From: Ophiodon elongatus | Taxonomy: Eukaryota > Chordata > Actinopteri > Perciformes > Hexagrammidae | Direction of reading: 5' to 3' | NCBI GenBank assembly: GCA_016806645.1 | Contig: JACSYO010002005.1 | Span: forward strand, 865,501-929,500 | DNA: 64,000 nt | In this document: piece by piece, positions 51,041 to 63,010 of the stretch | Layout of the letters: every line of letters starts with the position of its first letter | Position numbering within the stretch: position 1 is the stretch's first letter | The notes under the pieces: model-generated | What the model saw: only the letters and a program-made list of their open reading frames with translations | What the model was told of the DNA's origin: nothing | The model's database searches: none | Position numbers and translations under genes: made by a program

Positions 51041-51651
51041 AGAAACACTGACTGCTGTTTCTTCAAGGCACGTATGCTAATGTGTAAAAATACATATGCA
51101 TCTCAGCCATGAAAAGGCGTTTTTATTCCAAAGGTTGTTATAAACATATTGTACAGGATATTTAGATAAGCCGGTATAGTTCCAATAATGAAACAATGCT
51201 TTTAGGGCTTATCTCGGACTTCACGCCTGGTTATGTTTGTCACGACTGAATAGGATCCATGGCATTTCACCATTTACCCGAACAGAGTGGCATTTACCTT
51301 GTGAGGCATGCTCAGCTACCCAGGAAATTAATATAAGCCTGTTAAACACTAGGCAGCAAAGAATACTGATGGCAACGCTTTTTGAAAGTCAAGGTCCAGA
51401 AATTGGGTGTTTGGTGTTGTTTGGTGTGTTTCCAGAAATATTGATTGATTTTGAAGGATATAACTTGCTGAGGGAATAGCTCCCAGCCCTGTGTAACTTA
51501 AAAAATGCTCTCCTTTACTCCAGTCTTTACAAATAATTTATATTTAAATATACATTTACAGCTTAAAAGGCCTTTAGAAATCATGTGTAGCGCTTTAATC
51601 CTGCCTAATTTAAGAGCTCAGTTATAGTGAATATTTTGTCTTTGACAGCAA

Positions 51652-51759
51652 GCATAATTTGTGACAGGAAAGGAGCATTGGGCTTAAAAAGAAAGTCATA
51701 TAATCAAAAAAAATATCAAGAATTGCCCAAATATTTTCCGTCCCTGTCACAAATTATGC
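51652..51759. repeat. perfect 17-bp inverted repeat with 74-nt spacer
   Basis: The arms 51652-51668 (GCATAATTTGTGACAGG) and 51743-51759 are exact reverse complements, and pairing stops sharply at both sides. The 108-nt structure lies 2.5 kb downstream of the kcnk9 stop codon. The spacer itself shows no strong pairing, which argues against a standard miRNA precursor. Confidence 0.9.
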
Positions 51760-52844
51760 CTTTTATGCAATCTGACTCCTGGTGTCTTGCAGCACAGGCC
51801 TCAGTGAGATGATGCATCTCAGTCGCATTTCTCAGAAAATTCTTACTATTTGGGAATGAGGATATGATATGTACATTGTATTAGTTGGCCGTTTCGTTTG
51901 CACTTCTGGGATTGCGTTTGTTATAGGAGCAAACCAAAAAAATGGTGATTCAAACAAATCTGAAAACAAACATTATTGTACAGTTTGTTTGAATGAAAAA
52001 TGAATTAAGTAAATAAAGTGTATCCCTTTAAGAACTGCTGGACTTTGGCAAAAAGAAACAGCTTGTATTGTAAATAATTTGCCATTAAAATACTATAGAA
52101 GTTATTATGAAATTATTTCCCAATTCATCATACAAAGTTCATGCACTTATCAGATCTTGCAAACATAAACATGTTTCCATATCCCCTTATCTTCTTCTGA
52201 TATTTTACAGAAAATGAGAGGATCATACTGATGTTATTAAGTATTTTTCTTATCCGTGATCTTCAGCTGTCCCCTCACATTAACTCATACTCACTATTTC
52301 TGCTTGTGTCTGTACTGATGTGTTTATCAGGTTGTGTTTTCCTAATGGCTCCAAAGTGCATCAAAACCTCAAGAGCCATCAGTTTAGATCTGCATGCTTC
52401 TCCGTCACTGTGAACAGTTCTGCTTCTTAGTGCTGCAGGGTTAGATCTGAGCAGGGTTCATCAGCAGACCCAGGGTCAGCTGCTACAGGCATGCGTTGTG
52501 TACTATTCAGGACTTTGGAGCACAATCATGCATGTCCTTTGATTAAAGATTACACTGCTTATGAATTCAGCTGGAGTCACTTAATTGCACTTTGGTAACT
52601 GCAAGTTAAAACCTGCAGCTGATCTCTTACACTGTCTTGAATCATCACTTCATTAATTTGAGTCATTTGATCATTTTCCAAAAACCTGCAAATTCACTCT
52701 CCTCAACCCGACTTCAACTACATTTCCCATAATGCTTCTCAAAAAGATCTAGAGAAATTGTTCCAGCCAATCAACAGTGAATATGTGGAGCTACCTGGCC
52801 ATCTAGTTTGTCGAGAGCGTCACTGATCATATGATCAACGCCAC

Positions 52845-53095
52845 CTTAAAGGGGCACGCCACCAATTTTACACATGACGTTCAGCTTACTCGCCGTGAGG
52901 ATTATGACGAGGACTATAGTCAGTTGATTTATGTGTGTGGCTCTGGAGGGAGTTTTTCAAGGTTTAAATCAATAACCCTGATGATGTTATATTGATGTCA
53001 TCAGGTTTATCTCATCCTGAGCTTGAAACTTAAAATATTTAAATGAAACCCTGCATTGCAAACTGGAGGTGCGGGGTTCAGGGTTTTTAGAGGTT
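52845..53095. mobile_element. possible teleost repeat fragment
   Basis: The segment starts TTAAAGGGGCACGCCACCAA and TTTTACACATGACG, which resembles the start of a known fish repeat, and ends GGTGCGGGGTTCAGGG. I am less sure of this one. Confidence 0.35.
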
Positions 53096-54166
53096 GATCG
53101 TTACAGGCGACTAAAAGTCAGAATATCTCAGCCTCCACTGCTGTATTCTGTTTTTTAAATCTGTCTCTTGTGTCCCCAAACTTTGTGGAATACTAAATCG
53201 CTGAATGACCCTTTTGTTATATATCTTTTGCTGCAATGCATTCTGGTCTATTAAGAGACTGACTGTAAATGAAGAAACTGGTCTCTCTGCCTCTTTTACG
53301 ATGGAGTTACCCCTTATGTATGCTAAACTTTGTTGCAAAAGTATCAATGCACTGAGGAGTGCACTTAACAGAACTGATATTCAATATGAATGTAATGTGC
53401 TGAGATGCAAATCTGTTTAAAAGTGTAGTGGGAATGGTGGGTTTTCCTTCAGGTCAGTTTGACATCTAATTACGAAAAAGGCCGTAGGTGAAATTAAAGC
53501 TTGTGTGGCCAGATCTGATTCCTGATGAGGGCACATATTAATAACAGCAGCATGATCCTCTGAATTCAAGACAAACAGACACCTTCATTTGGCTGTTCTA
53601 TAAAACAGACTAATGAATGTCACAAAACCATGGCACACTCAGTAAATGACATCTAATGCACATGCTAATATTGGCAACAATATTTTGGCTTGATGCATGG
53701 TGAAACCATTTAAATATATGATTGCTTATAGAAAACAATACCTGATGCTTTAAGTCATTTTAAAATCTCTATCTGCAGTGAGGCAATGGGATAGTACATA
53801 ACTTCAAGTTAAGGTGAAACAAGCTAACTCCCTTTTGAAAAATAGCATTTCCCCAAGTGTGCATCATTTGGTATGTAACCAAAGTTAATATATCAATTTT
53901 GTACTGTAAATCTGAAATAAGGAAGGTCTTGTCGTTTGTGTTTGTAAATGGAGCAATCTCTTGAGAAAATAGACATCCATGCTTCATGCTTTGCATCCCA
54001 TTGTGTCCACGCTGTTCTGCACAGTGTTCTTCATCTGTTCTCCAAGAATACTTTTTATATTACACACAACCAAAACAGGGGGGAAAAAAAGTGCTGAAAT
54101 AAGATTTGGTAAGGAGCAGCATTGGAAATGTTTGACCTTGTGTATAAAACATGGAACCTCAGTTGT

Positions 54167-54168
<2 letters not shown>

Positions 54169-54259
<91 letters not shown>
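54169..54259. repeat. (TG)45 microsatellite in kcnk9 3' untranslated region
   Basis: This is a perfect tract of about 91 nt ending only 6 nt from the kcnk9 stop codon. In the transcript it reads (CA)n directly after the coding region. It is very likely length-polymorphic. Confidence 0.98.
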
Positions 54260-54261
<2 letters not shown>

Positions 54262-54265
54262 GGGT

Positions 54266-55149
54266 TTAGATGGATTTCCTTCTCCTCATGAGCTGGTGAT
54301 TGTCTGTGAAGCTGTGGAGGCCCGGAGACACCGAGCTGATGGGCGAAGGGAAAAAGCTGTTTTTCAAGGTGCTGGGTGAAATCTCCTCGATCCTGTAGGA
54401 AACCGAGTGAAAGTACTGATTGGGATTCAGCTGTGAGCTGAATGAGTTCTGATGGGAGAAGGCACAGCCGAGGCCTCCCATCCCTCCCCCAGAGCTGCCG
54501 AAGTCATGCGAGTGGTAGTGCATACAGGAGCAGACTGACTGCAAATCAGTCACTTCCGGTCGGTACGGCTCGCGCCGCCGCCGGCCCCGCTGCAGCGACT
54601 CGTCCTGGATGTGGATGATCATGCTGTTCCGGTTGCCAGCTAGCGAGGCCCGTTCCTCGGCGTCCCGCCGCTCGTCCTCGCTGTTCATAGTCAGGAAACG
54701 GAGCACCACCAGGTTGAGGAAGGCCCCGATGACCGTCAGGCCCACCAGGATATACATGAAGCTAAAGGCCACATACAGGGGCTTCTTCTGGAGGGCCCGG
54801 TTCTTTTGAAGGGCCACAAAGTCCCCAAAGCCTATAGTTGTTAATGTGATGAAGCAGTAATAATAAGACTGGAAGAAGGTCCAGTCCTCGTAATGGGAAA
54901 AGGCCGCGGCTCCAATGCACAGCGTTCCGATGCAGGAGAAGAATCCTACCGTCACCATATTCTCCATGGATACGTCGGTGATGCTCATGCCGCAGCACTT
55001 CTTGATCCGCTTCAGGAGGTACTTGACAAAAGTGTTCATCCTTTCGCCCAGACTTTGGAACATGACAAGAGTCAAAGGGATTCCCAGGACGGCATAAAAC
55101 ATGCAAAAGGCCTTGCCTGCATCGGTCCCCGGCGCTGCATGCCCATAGC
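54266..55149 (-). CDS. kcnk9: potassium channel subfamily K member 9 (TASK-3), terminal coding exon
   Basis: This is a two-pore-domain background K+ channel of the plasma membrane, inhibited by extracellular acid. The 884-bp exon encodes 293 residues plus a split first codon. It starts (G)YGHAAPGTDAGK, the second half of pore 1 with the pH-sensing His right after GYG. It continues through M2 (AFCMFYAVLGIPLTLVMF), M3 (VGFFSCIGTLCIGAAAF), pore 2 (FITLTTIGFGDF) and M4 (FMYILVGLTVIGAFLNLVV). VLRFLTMN closes M4, followed by a cytosolic tail with EEISPSTLKNS and the end RRRKSI. That end fits the 14-3-3 binding signal of TASK channels. IEEISPSTLKNS and SPGLHSFTD match TASK-3 rather than TASK-1. The acceptor is CTTCTCAG|GC. 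Exon 1 (N-terminus, M1, first half of pore 1, about 94 residues) is outside the window. Confidence 0.97.
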
Positions 55150-56389
55150 CTGAGAAGAGAGCAGACAGACAGCAGAAGTTAGTGATGCGGGAAGATATTC
55201 GCAAAAGTGCTTGTGAAGCGGCAGTGGCGTCACGAGCACTACCCGCTACTCCAAAAGCCCCAGATCAGCTTTTGTTTACAAACATGACCAAGCAAGAAAT
55301 CTCCCTAAGAGTCTTTGAGCGCTGCCAAAAGGGGTATTGAATGGGTGCATGCCACAGAAATGTGTCCGCTCATTAATCTAATTTGGGCTCAAAGATTATG
55401 GCGGGCGGGGCGTCCAATTAGTCAGAAGTTTCCGGTGAGGTAGAAGAGTTTGGAGGAGGGATTGGACAGGAGTCACGGCGGAGCCAATGAAGCTTTTAGC
55501 TTAATTAAACTTTATCTTTAGACCACAAACTGCTGACTCACAGACAAACAGACTTTTGAAAACAAACCTGTGGGGCTAACAATAGGATTCATACTTTAGA
55601 TTTCATTTTGAAATGCAATATAAACGATTTTGTGTGCTTTGCAGGAGATTACAGTATGAATGAAGCCAACTGCTCTTCAATATGCAGGGCTGAGAAAAGA
55701 GTGACGTATTGATTATCGCTCCTCTACCACAGCCCATAACTGTGAGTATTAAACATCAAAATCATGGCCAAGAAACACCCACCATCAGTTGGCATGTGTA
55801 GCACTTCAACAACTGCCTTCCAAATGGAGACATAATATTTTTGGTGTATGGCATTTTTTTATGTATTTATTTATTCTAGCTACGTCCTGAGCAAGTTCTG
55901 AGTTTTGCACTCTCAAATATTGATTCTGTGTTTTCCCATATGGCTCTCCACCCACTCGAGCATGTGTTTAGTTATGCACTTTAGAAAAAGGACTCATATT
56001 TGTACTAGCAACAAGGCTACTTATAGTTGTGTGTGTTATCAGCCTGCAGGTTTTATCAGTGCAATTTAAAGAAGCAATTCTATGTCAAGGTTTGAAAGGT
56101 AGATTTAAACATTTGACATTTATTTGTTTGTTTTCTTTAAATTGAAAAAGTGTCAGAGTTCAATATAAAGTTAAAGGTGCACTATCAGTTTTTTTCTTAT
56201 TAAGAATGGGTCAAACGACTGTGTGCGATGTGAAAGGGGTCACTTATTACACAGGTCTTTGGTCTTCAGTTCCCCACTGATCTACAAACCTTTTTAGCTT
56301 CTTTTAGCTCTTTGCTTTGGTTTTCTCACCTTTTTCAGCAAACAAGCTCCGATAAACCTTCCGTATGCTTCCTGTTCAGCATGGGTGAT

Positions 56390-56530
56390 AAGTTTGTGAC
56401 TAGCTGGTGAACATAGTGGAGCATTTAGCAGCTAAAGAGACAGATATAAGAGACAGACGGGGTTGAAAGCTCCAGAAAAAGCCAAATGACAAAAACAAAA
56501 TGCACATTATGTCAAGTAAGTTTCAGTCTC
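56390..56530. mobile_element. teleost interspersed repeat, copy 2
   Basis: The segment shares GACTAGCTGGTGAACAT and the following AGC-TTAGC-GCTAA pattern with 49790-50010, then AAAGCTCCAGAAAAAGCC. It lies in kcnk9 intron 1. Confidence 0.5.
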
Positions 56531-58988
56531 ACCCAGTGAGCTGCCAGAATAAAAAACAAAAAAATACTGTGGCATGCTCTGGAAAATAGTAAGTAGGGTT
56601 GGGGTATGTATTTAAATGCAGTGAAACATGCAGAATAACTGGTCGGGACCTTGAAGTTTGAGGTCTGTGCAGGAAGCTGAAAGAGCAGCTGCAGGTCAGC
56701 AGCCGCTCACTGTCACTGGTGTGTGCCGACTACAGATGAGCTGATAAAATGCCTTCGACAAGGAGCAGCATTGTGCACATTATTTCCACATACACACATA
56801 GTCCTCAAAACCATGAATCACCTTGTTAAAAATATCTAAAACTCTCTCGTACAGCAGGGATAGAGTATGAACGGTAATGCACGTTGTGGAGCTGAGGAAG
56901 ATGAGCCAAATATGAAGCACATCTCTAACTCGTGGCTTTATCGTGACAGCAGATGTGTGCCAACCATAGAAATCGCCTCTTCGTTGTTCCTACAGGACTT
57001 TGTTCTATTTCATGCAGGAGAAAGAAGTTATTCAGAACCATCGCATACTGCTTGGGAAAAATCAATTTGGGTCAAAGTAAACATCATGTGCAAAATGCAG
57101 CTAAACATAATTGTGGCATCCCAAAAGTGTTCGTCAATCCTAATTACATCTCAGGACCGATTTGTATTCTTGCACAGCCATCTGTCTTCTTCCCTTTCTT
57201 AAAATTAGCAAATTAATTGATATTGATTCTGATTGCTTAAATTTGTTCTCGCGCAGTAATTAGGACATAATGACTTACAGTCGCAGCTGTGAAGAAATGA
57301 CAACTTTCGTTTGATTTGCGCTACGACTCGTCTGTGCAGACAGATAACCACAAATCTCGTCCGTATATAATCTTTCAACATTCAACATCAAGACATTCTA
57401 CCAATTAAAGACTATTTCTGTCTGGGTGGGTTTGTGTGTGACTATCGCACTCAACAGCCTCTCCCTGCTGCAATCAGACGGGAGTGTATTAGGTATCGAT
57501 TCAACAGCTGCCAACTGAAGGGTCGCCACGCTTGTATGTATTTCCTATTAGATTAGCCGTCCTCTTTTTAAGTTTTAAAACTGGACAGATGAGCGCCTGA
57601 GTGTCCATGTCGTGATGGTTGATAGCATTGTGATGCCCAAAGTCTGGATCTTCAAGCCATCAAACGCTAACATGAGAGGTCATGAAAGCAGTATATTAAA
57701 AGGATAATAAGCGGCAGTGAAATCACGCCCACAGAGATGTCAGATCAGCTTGAGCTCTCATGTTTCATCTTTAGCTCCAACATTCATTAGTGTCCTTATA
57801 TACCCAAGGCAATATGTACGCGATGATTAACAGAGATTTACAGGGCTCAGTGAGATGACCTGCAGACCTACAGAGGCAGATATTAACTTGTACAAGTAAT
57901 CATCTCTGACATTTTCATATCAAATAATGTCCGTCATGGATTGATAAAAGACAACGAGGAGATATGTTCATGAAAGTTGTTCAGTTTGGTTTTCTTTCTG
58001 GGAACTCACAAGTCAGCAAATATTGCTTAACCCTAAATAAGTAAAAGAGGAAAAAAAATGTCTGTTTTTCATATTCAGTCTCGACTTAAAGTATTTCTTT
58101 GGTGTCGTTGATGGGATGTTTGGTTTTCTGCGGCAGCGCTGCACTGTGTAATCTGTTTGTCCTGTTATAATGACTCTATTATCTCCTGTTGTCTTGGGAA
58201 CAGACATATTTGCTCTGCCACACAGAGCCGTGCCATGCACAGGTGCTTTTGTGCTCATGTGTGCACAGGTGAACGCATGTGTTCGGCCCAGTGTGCAGTG
58301 CAGCGGAAAGAATATCACGCTCTTTAATGAATGATAAAAGCAGGAGAAAAGGCCCGGTCACTCAAATATTACATAACATCGAGAAACTGGAGGGTTGTGT
58401 TCTGGCGACCTGAAGGAGAAGAAGATTTGACGTGTTTTCAATCTAATCTATTCTCCTGCCAGCTGCAGCAGACAGGATTTGTTTGAAAAAAAAGCACACG
58501 AGTCTTATCAGCCAGAAGCACAAAGTATGTTGGAAACAGAGAAGCACTCCACAATCTTCAAATTGAGATGCTGTGAGTTTGCCAAGATGTAAATCTGATT
58601 TGGGGAAGCTCACAAGAAATCTTTGTTAAAAGTGTCTCCTAGACAGATTTTCTCTTCAACAGAAAACTTTCTTGGCAATCCTATAGTCTTAATATTTAAT
58701 TAGGTGGGGTTATAATAAACAATGTGACAATTGATTGCTTTAATAAACTAACAGACTTTGTAAAAACAACTGCAACTAAAAAAATCATTTATAGCAGTAC
58801 TCCATAAGCCTGGCATTCAAAAGTGGGATAATAATAAATCTGCTGTCCATCTGCTAAAAATTAAACAACAAAAGAAATAGTGAAAGTGAGATTCTCTGTA
58901 TATCTCAGTGTAAGTTTAAAGGTCCCATTTTAAGATGGCCATGTATTTTTGATTACAAAGCTATAAATACCGTAAAAGTATAAAAACG

Positions 58989-59322
58989 GGGGCTGCACGG
59001 TATCGTAGTGGCTAGCACTGTCACCTCACAGCAAGAGGGGCCGGGGTTCGATCCCCGATCCTGTGCGGTCCTCCGGGTTCTCCGGCTTCCTCCTACAGTC
59101 CAAAGACATGCAGCTCAGGTCAATTGGAGACTCTAAAATTGCCCGTAGGTGTGAATGTGAGTGTGAGTGTGAATGGTTGTCTGTCTCTATATGTGCCCAG
59201 CGATACGCTAGCGACCTGTCCAGGTTGAACCCTGCCTTCGGCCAATGTCAGCTGGGAATTGGCTCCAGCGCCCCCGTGACCCTAGAAATAGGATAAGTGG
59301 TTTGGATGATGGAATGGAATGG
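58989..59322 (+). mobile_element. tRNA-derived SINE-like repeat
   Basis: The head GGCTGCACGG carries a tRNA A-box-like GTAGTGGCTAGCACTGTCAC and a B box GGTTCGATCCC. The body (CTCCGGCTTCCTCC, CAGTCCAAAGACATGCAG, AATTGGAGACTCTAAAATTG, CGACCTGTCCAGG) and tail GGATGATGGAATGG are those of a repeat very common in bony fish. The flanks share GTATAAA, a possible target-site duplication. The copy is nearly full length. Confidence 0.85.
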
Positions 59323-60349
59323 AAAACGTATAAATACGCTCAGTCTGCGGATAAACGCACATAGCCTTTAAACAAGTCCCAAGAAAACATCTGTAAGGTT
59401 GTGATGACTCAACTATACAGTCCGCTGTAGAAGAGTCCCTGAACTCAGTGTGGTTGACAAACACAGTGAGTCCCTGGCTGCCGTGATGCTGTGAAGACTG
59501 TGAACACGAATGCCGAAGACGCTAAACGCTGACCAATCAGAAAAGACTGGGTTTTTTCCAGAGGGAGACTTAAAGAGACAGGTGCTAAAACGAAGCGTTT
59601 CACACAGACAGTATGATGTTATAATGTGTTTTTTTGAACATTAAAACATGTAAACATGTTCTAGTAGAAACGCAAAATACAAGTATGAATCTACAAATGA
59701 GCATAATATGTCTCATTTAAAAGAACAGCATTTTAGGTAAGTTCAGTACAGGAGTGTCTCACTCAGAACATTTCAATTTCACTGCACATCTGTTGACTCA
59801 CTCTTTACATGTTTGAACAAACCAGAGTGGGAAGTGTCATAACATGGCTACACAAAGGTGCCTCGTGAAAATATTTTTAGATTCACCGGGAGTAGGAAGT
59901 GGTAAAAAATGTAGCTCAACACACTTCAGTGTCACAATCTTTTTCTACAACCCCGAGCTACGATACAGGAGATGAACAATAAAGTCTACGGTGAGCTCTG
60001 TGAGGCTGTTCTTAGACCTTGGCACGCTAATTTGTTCATACTGACGGTGCTAATGTGGCAGGTTTACCATGTTCTCCATCTTAGTTTATTGTGTCAACAT
60101 AGTAATGTTTGCTGACTAGCTCTAAACAAGAACAGCTGAGGTTGATGGAAATCTCATTAGTTTTGCACGTCATAAACCAAAGTCCTCGACAAACTGAAGT
60201 TTTAACATCATGATGGCTCAAGGATGAAAACATGAATGAACTAATAAATGTCATGGCAATCAATCCTATCGTCAAGCGAATGTCATTCAAAACCACAAAT
60301 GTCAACCTCATGGTGGCGCTAGAGGAAGAGTCAGAGGATCAGTTTTACA

Positions 60350-60800
60350 CAGTAAAACCTCTGCAAATTGTCCAAAAATACAGCCGCACGTCTGGTCTTC
60401 AACCAGCCGAAAACAGCTCGTGTCTCTCCACTGCTCATCACTCTCCAGTTGCTCCCTATTGCTGCTCGCGTCAGGTTCAAGTCACTAATGCTCACCTACC
60501 ACCTATCCTCCTCCATTTGGTCAGCAAAATCCCTTTCTTCAAAAATTGCTCAAAGACCAACCTCATCCAAGAGTATGCTCTTTCTCTCTCGCCCTCTCTA
60601 TCTCTTCATCTTTATCTAGCTCTTTCTCCCCCACAAAAAAAGTAATTTGCTCGGCTCAGTTCCACCTAGGAATTGAGTGTTGAGGCACTTATTCTCAAAG
60701 GCTTCTCTGTGAGCTACTGTGGCTTGGATTGCACCTCATTATGTGTCACTTTGGAGAAAAGCTTCTCCCAAATGATTACATCAAGTAAATGTATATGATT
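60350..60800 (+). mobile_element. 3' fragment of a non-LTR retrotransposon (LINE)
   Basis: The frame reading NTAARLVFNQPKTARVSPLL followed by PIAARVRFKSLMLTY matches the C-terminal end typical of reverse transcriptases of fish L2/Rex-like LINEs. About 200 nt further on, GTGTCACTTTGGAGAAAAGC plus CTCCCAAATGA and AAGTAAATGTA is the characteristic 3' tail of such elements. The copy is 5'-truncated, with a CT-rich stretch replacing part of the coding sequence. Confidence 0.7.
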
Positions 60801-61813
60801 CAAAAATGGCTGTACCATGTGATAGCAATTCCATCCAATAGTTAATTATTAATAGTTAATTAAAAAGAATTGGATTCTTTGTCATATGTCCTCTGGGATG
60901 GGAATGTCAGTAGCGTGGCTAAATTCATCTTCAAAGAATTATGATCATGACCAAGATACCATATCATTGCCAATCACAGAGCACAATATTAGACAGATAC
61001 AACTGTGCATCAAGATGTATATCACTACAAACCACACGAACATGCTATAAATAACCTCTTTAAATCTAAATGCAGTCGTTTTTTTTAGCTGTAACAAAAT
61101 TGAATCTATAACTGTATCACAGCCCCTGTGACTCTACACCGTCACAACCAAAGTGCCTCTAATGTTTGACACATTTATGAATATACCAAGGCAGCTCTCA
61201 TCATAAACTACATGACTCAACCTTTGTTTGGCTCCAATCCACTTTACTATGACTTATTTTGAATGTCTGCCCACACCCACAATGTGAGCTCTACAGGTCT
61301 GTGTGAGTGAGTCATTGTTGCTCAAACTCTAAATTGACACAGCTGGCAGCCAAAATCCAATTATTCTATTATTATATCACAAATACTTAATTTATTCTGT
61401 ACAAAAGAAAAGAAATGGAACAGTCATGTAATGGCTTAATAAATTAACCAACAGCCTACACCATGAGTTCAGATGCTGAATTCCAGCTGCTACTCATCTG
61501 CTGCCTTGTGATTTAACATTAATCCTTCAAGTAACTGAAATCCATTATGTATTTCTCTGCAAAAATAAATATTCATGACTAAATAAGAGATAATGAAAGT
61601 CCAAGCATCTTTGGGTGTTATGTAGAGGGGGGGGGGAGATTTATATTGATGTTGCCCAATCCTGATTGGTGAACTGCAATCTGTGACATCACATCCAATG
61701 AGACCCCACCCATTTCAAATCAGTGAGAAAGGCACAGAAAAAAAACTGAAATACAGAAACCTCTCATGTTTAATAACCTAAACGTGTCAAATTTTGGTTG
61801 ACAATAATATGTT

Positions 61814-62463
61814 CAAGGGATAGTTTGGACTATCTTAAGATAGGTTGTATGAGGTACTTATCCGTAGTCGGTGTATTACCTACAGTAGATGGCGGGAGAC
61901 AAGCTCCCAGTTTGGAGAAAGAGAAAGGAGTATCAGCACGGGAGCAAAGCAACATGCTTTTGTAGAAGGGGACAGCAGCAAAACCATATTCTAGCCACCA
62001 GAGAAACGCCAACCTAAAAAAAATCAATATCAGTTTAAAGGCCGGGTCAGTAATCTTGAGAAACTACCAAGAGTACACTAAATCAAAAAAGTTATCCAAC
62101 CGAAAAACCAGGCAAGTGTTTGCCAACCCTTTTCCAACGTAAGTAGCTAGCGGGGCTCAATCCAAAAGCTGCTCAATCTAGCAAGAAAGTCACCAAATCG
62201 GCAACTTTCTTGACAAATTGAACAGGCTTATTGGAGTCCTGCAGCAGCCAGAGGTACCAGATTTCATATTTTATTTTTGTTATATCTTTTGATTCATTGA
62301 TTGCTGTCAGAGAGAATAGATATTGATGTTTTTAGGTCAGCCTTTCTTTTAGGTCGTTAAAATACATTTTGCTGCTGCTGTGACAACCTCCATCCACCGT
62401 ACACTAATTATGGAAAAGTACCTCATGCAACTCCACTTCAAAACACCAAAACTATCCCTTTAA
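61814..62463. mobile_element. nonautonomous DNA element with about 45-bp terminal inverted repeats
   Basis: The left end AAGGGATAGTTTGG ... GTTGTATGAGGTACTTAT is the inverse of the right end AAAGTACCTCATGCAACTCC ... CCAAAACTATCCCTTTAA. The interior has no transposase. This is a MITE-like element inside kcnk9 intron 1. Confidence 0.75.
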
Positions 62464-62554
62464 TGTAGGAGCCTACTACTACGAATAAAAAGCAGATTGA
62501 TAAAAATATTACATTTAAATTTAAATTAGGAAATTGATTATAGGAAATTGATTG

Positions 62555-63010
62555 CTAACACTAGGATATTGATAGTGTTAGCAAACAGTTGCTTCCTGAA
62601 ACATTTAGCAGACACAAAGCAACATTCATTTTGAGTCCTATGTTTTGTTCACCTGGTAAATGTAGGTTCAACATTCAAGTGCCTTAAGCTCTCTTCACAT
62701 TACCCTGATAAAGATATTTGGCTCCATAGCAGCTAAATGCTACCAACTAGTTGCTAACTTTATCTGTCAGCCATTCAGTACTGAGCAGGTGGCTTACAGT
62801 CAATTTGTCTGAGCTTTTCGCAAAAAAAAAGAAATAAAAAAAAAAAGCTTCCTGCTGTTGCTGGAAACAATGTTGATGAACCAAAACAGTAAAGTTGCAG
62901 CAATAAAATAAAATCAATGAGCTGAAAGAAACTTGAGAGCTGAGTAGAGCTATGAGGATCTGCAGATTATTCTTTGTAGGTTCGTCACTACCAGTGACCT
63001 CTTTCCAGTT
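62555..63010. mobile_element. dispersed repeat copy B
   Basis: This is the partner of 9610-10000. It shares the 18-nt word at 62575 and then GCTGGAAACAATGTT, GAACCAAAACAGTA, AATGAGCTGAAA, GGATCTGCAGAT and GGTTCGTC in the same order. It has diverged and carries an A-rich insertion near 62821. Confidence 0.65.

Larger units (their letters stand above)
45091..54168. other. intergenic region and kcnk9 3' flank
   Basis: This is 9 kb of mostly repeat-derived or anonymous AT-rich DNA. It holds the repeats listed at 47370-47640, 47672-48052, 49790-50010, 50690-51040 and 52845-53095 and the inverted repeat at 51652-51759. The kcnk9 3' untranslated region must lie in its right part, but I could not place its end. 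No protein-coding gene is supported. Confidence 0.55.

Noticed and set aside
54163..54269. Plus-strand Cys-Val repeat protein
   Set aside because: It is a translation of the (TG)45 microsatellite.
54609..55153. Plus-strand open frames over the kcnk9 exon
   Set aside because: They are antisense shadows of the GC-rich TASK-3 coding sequence.
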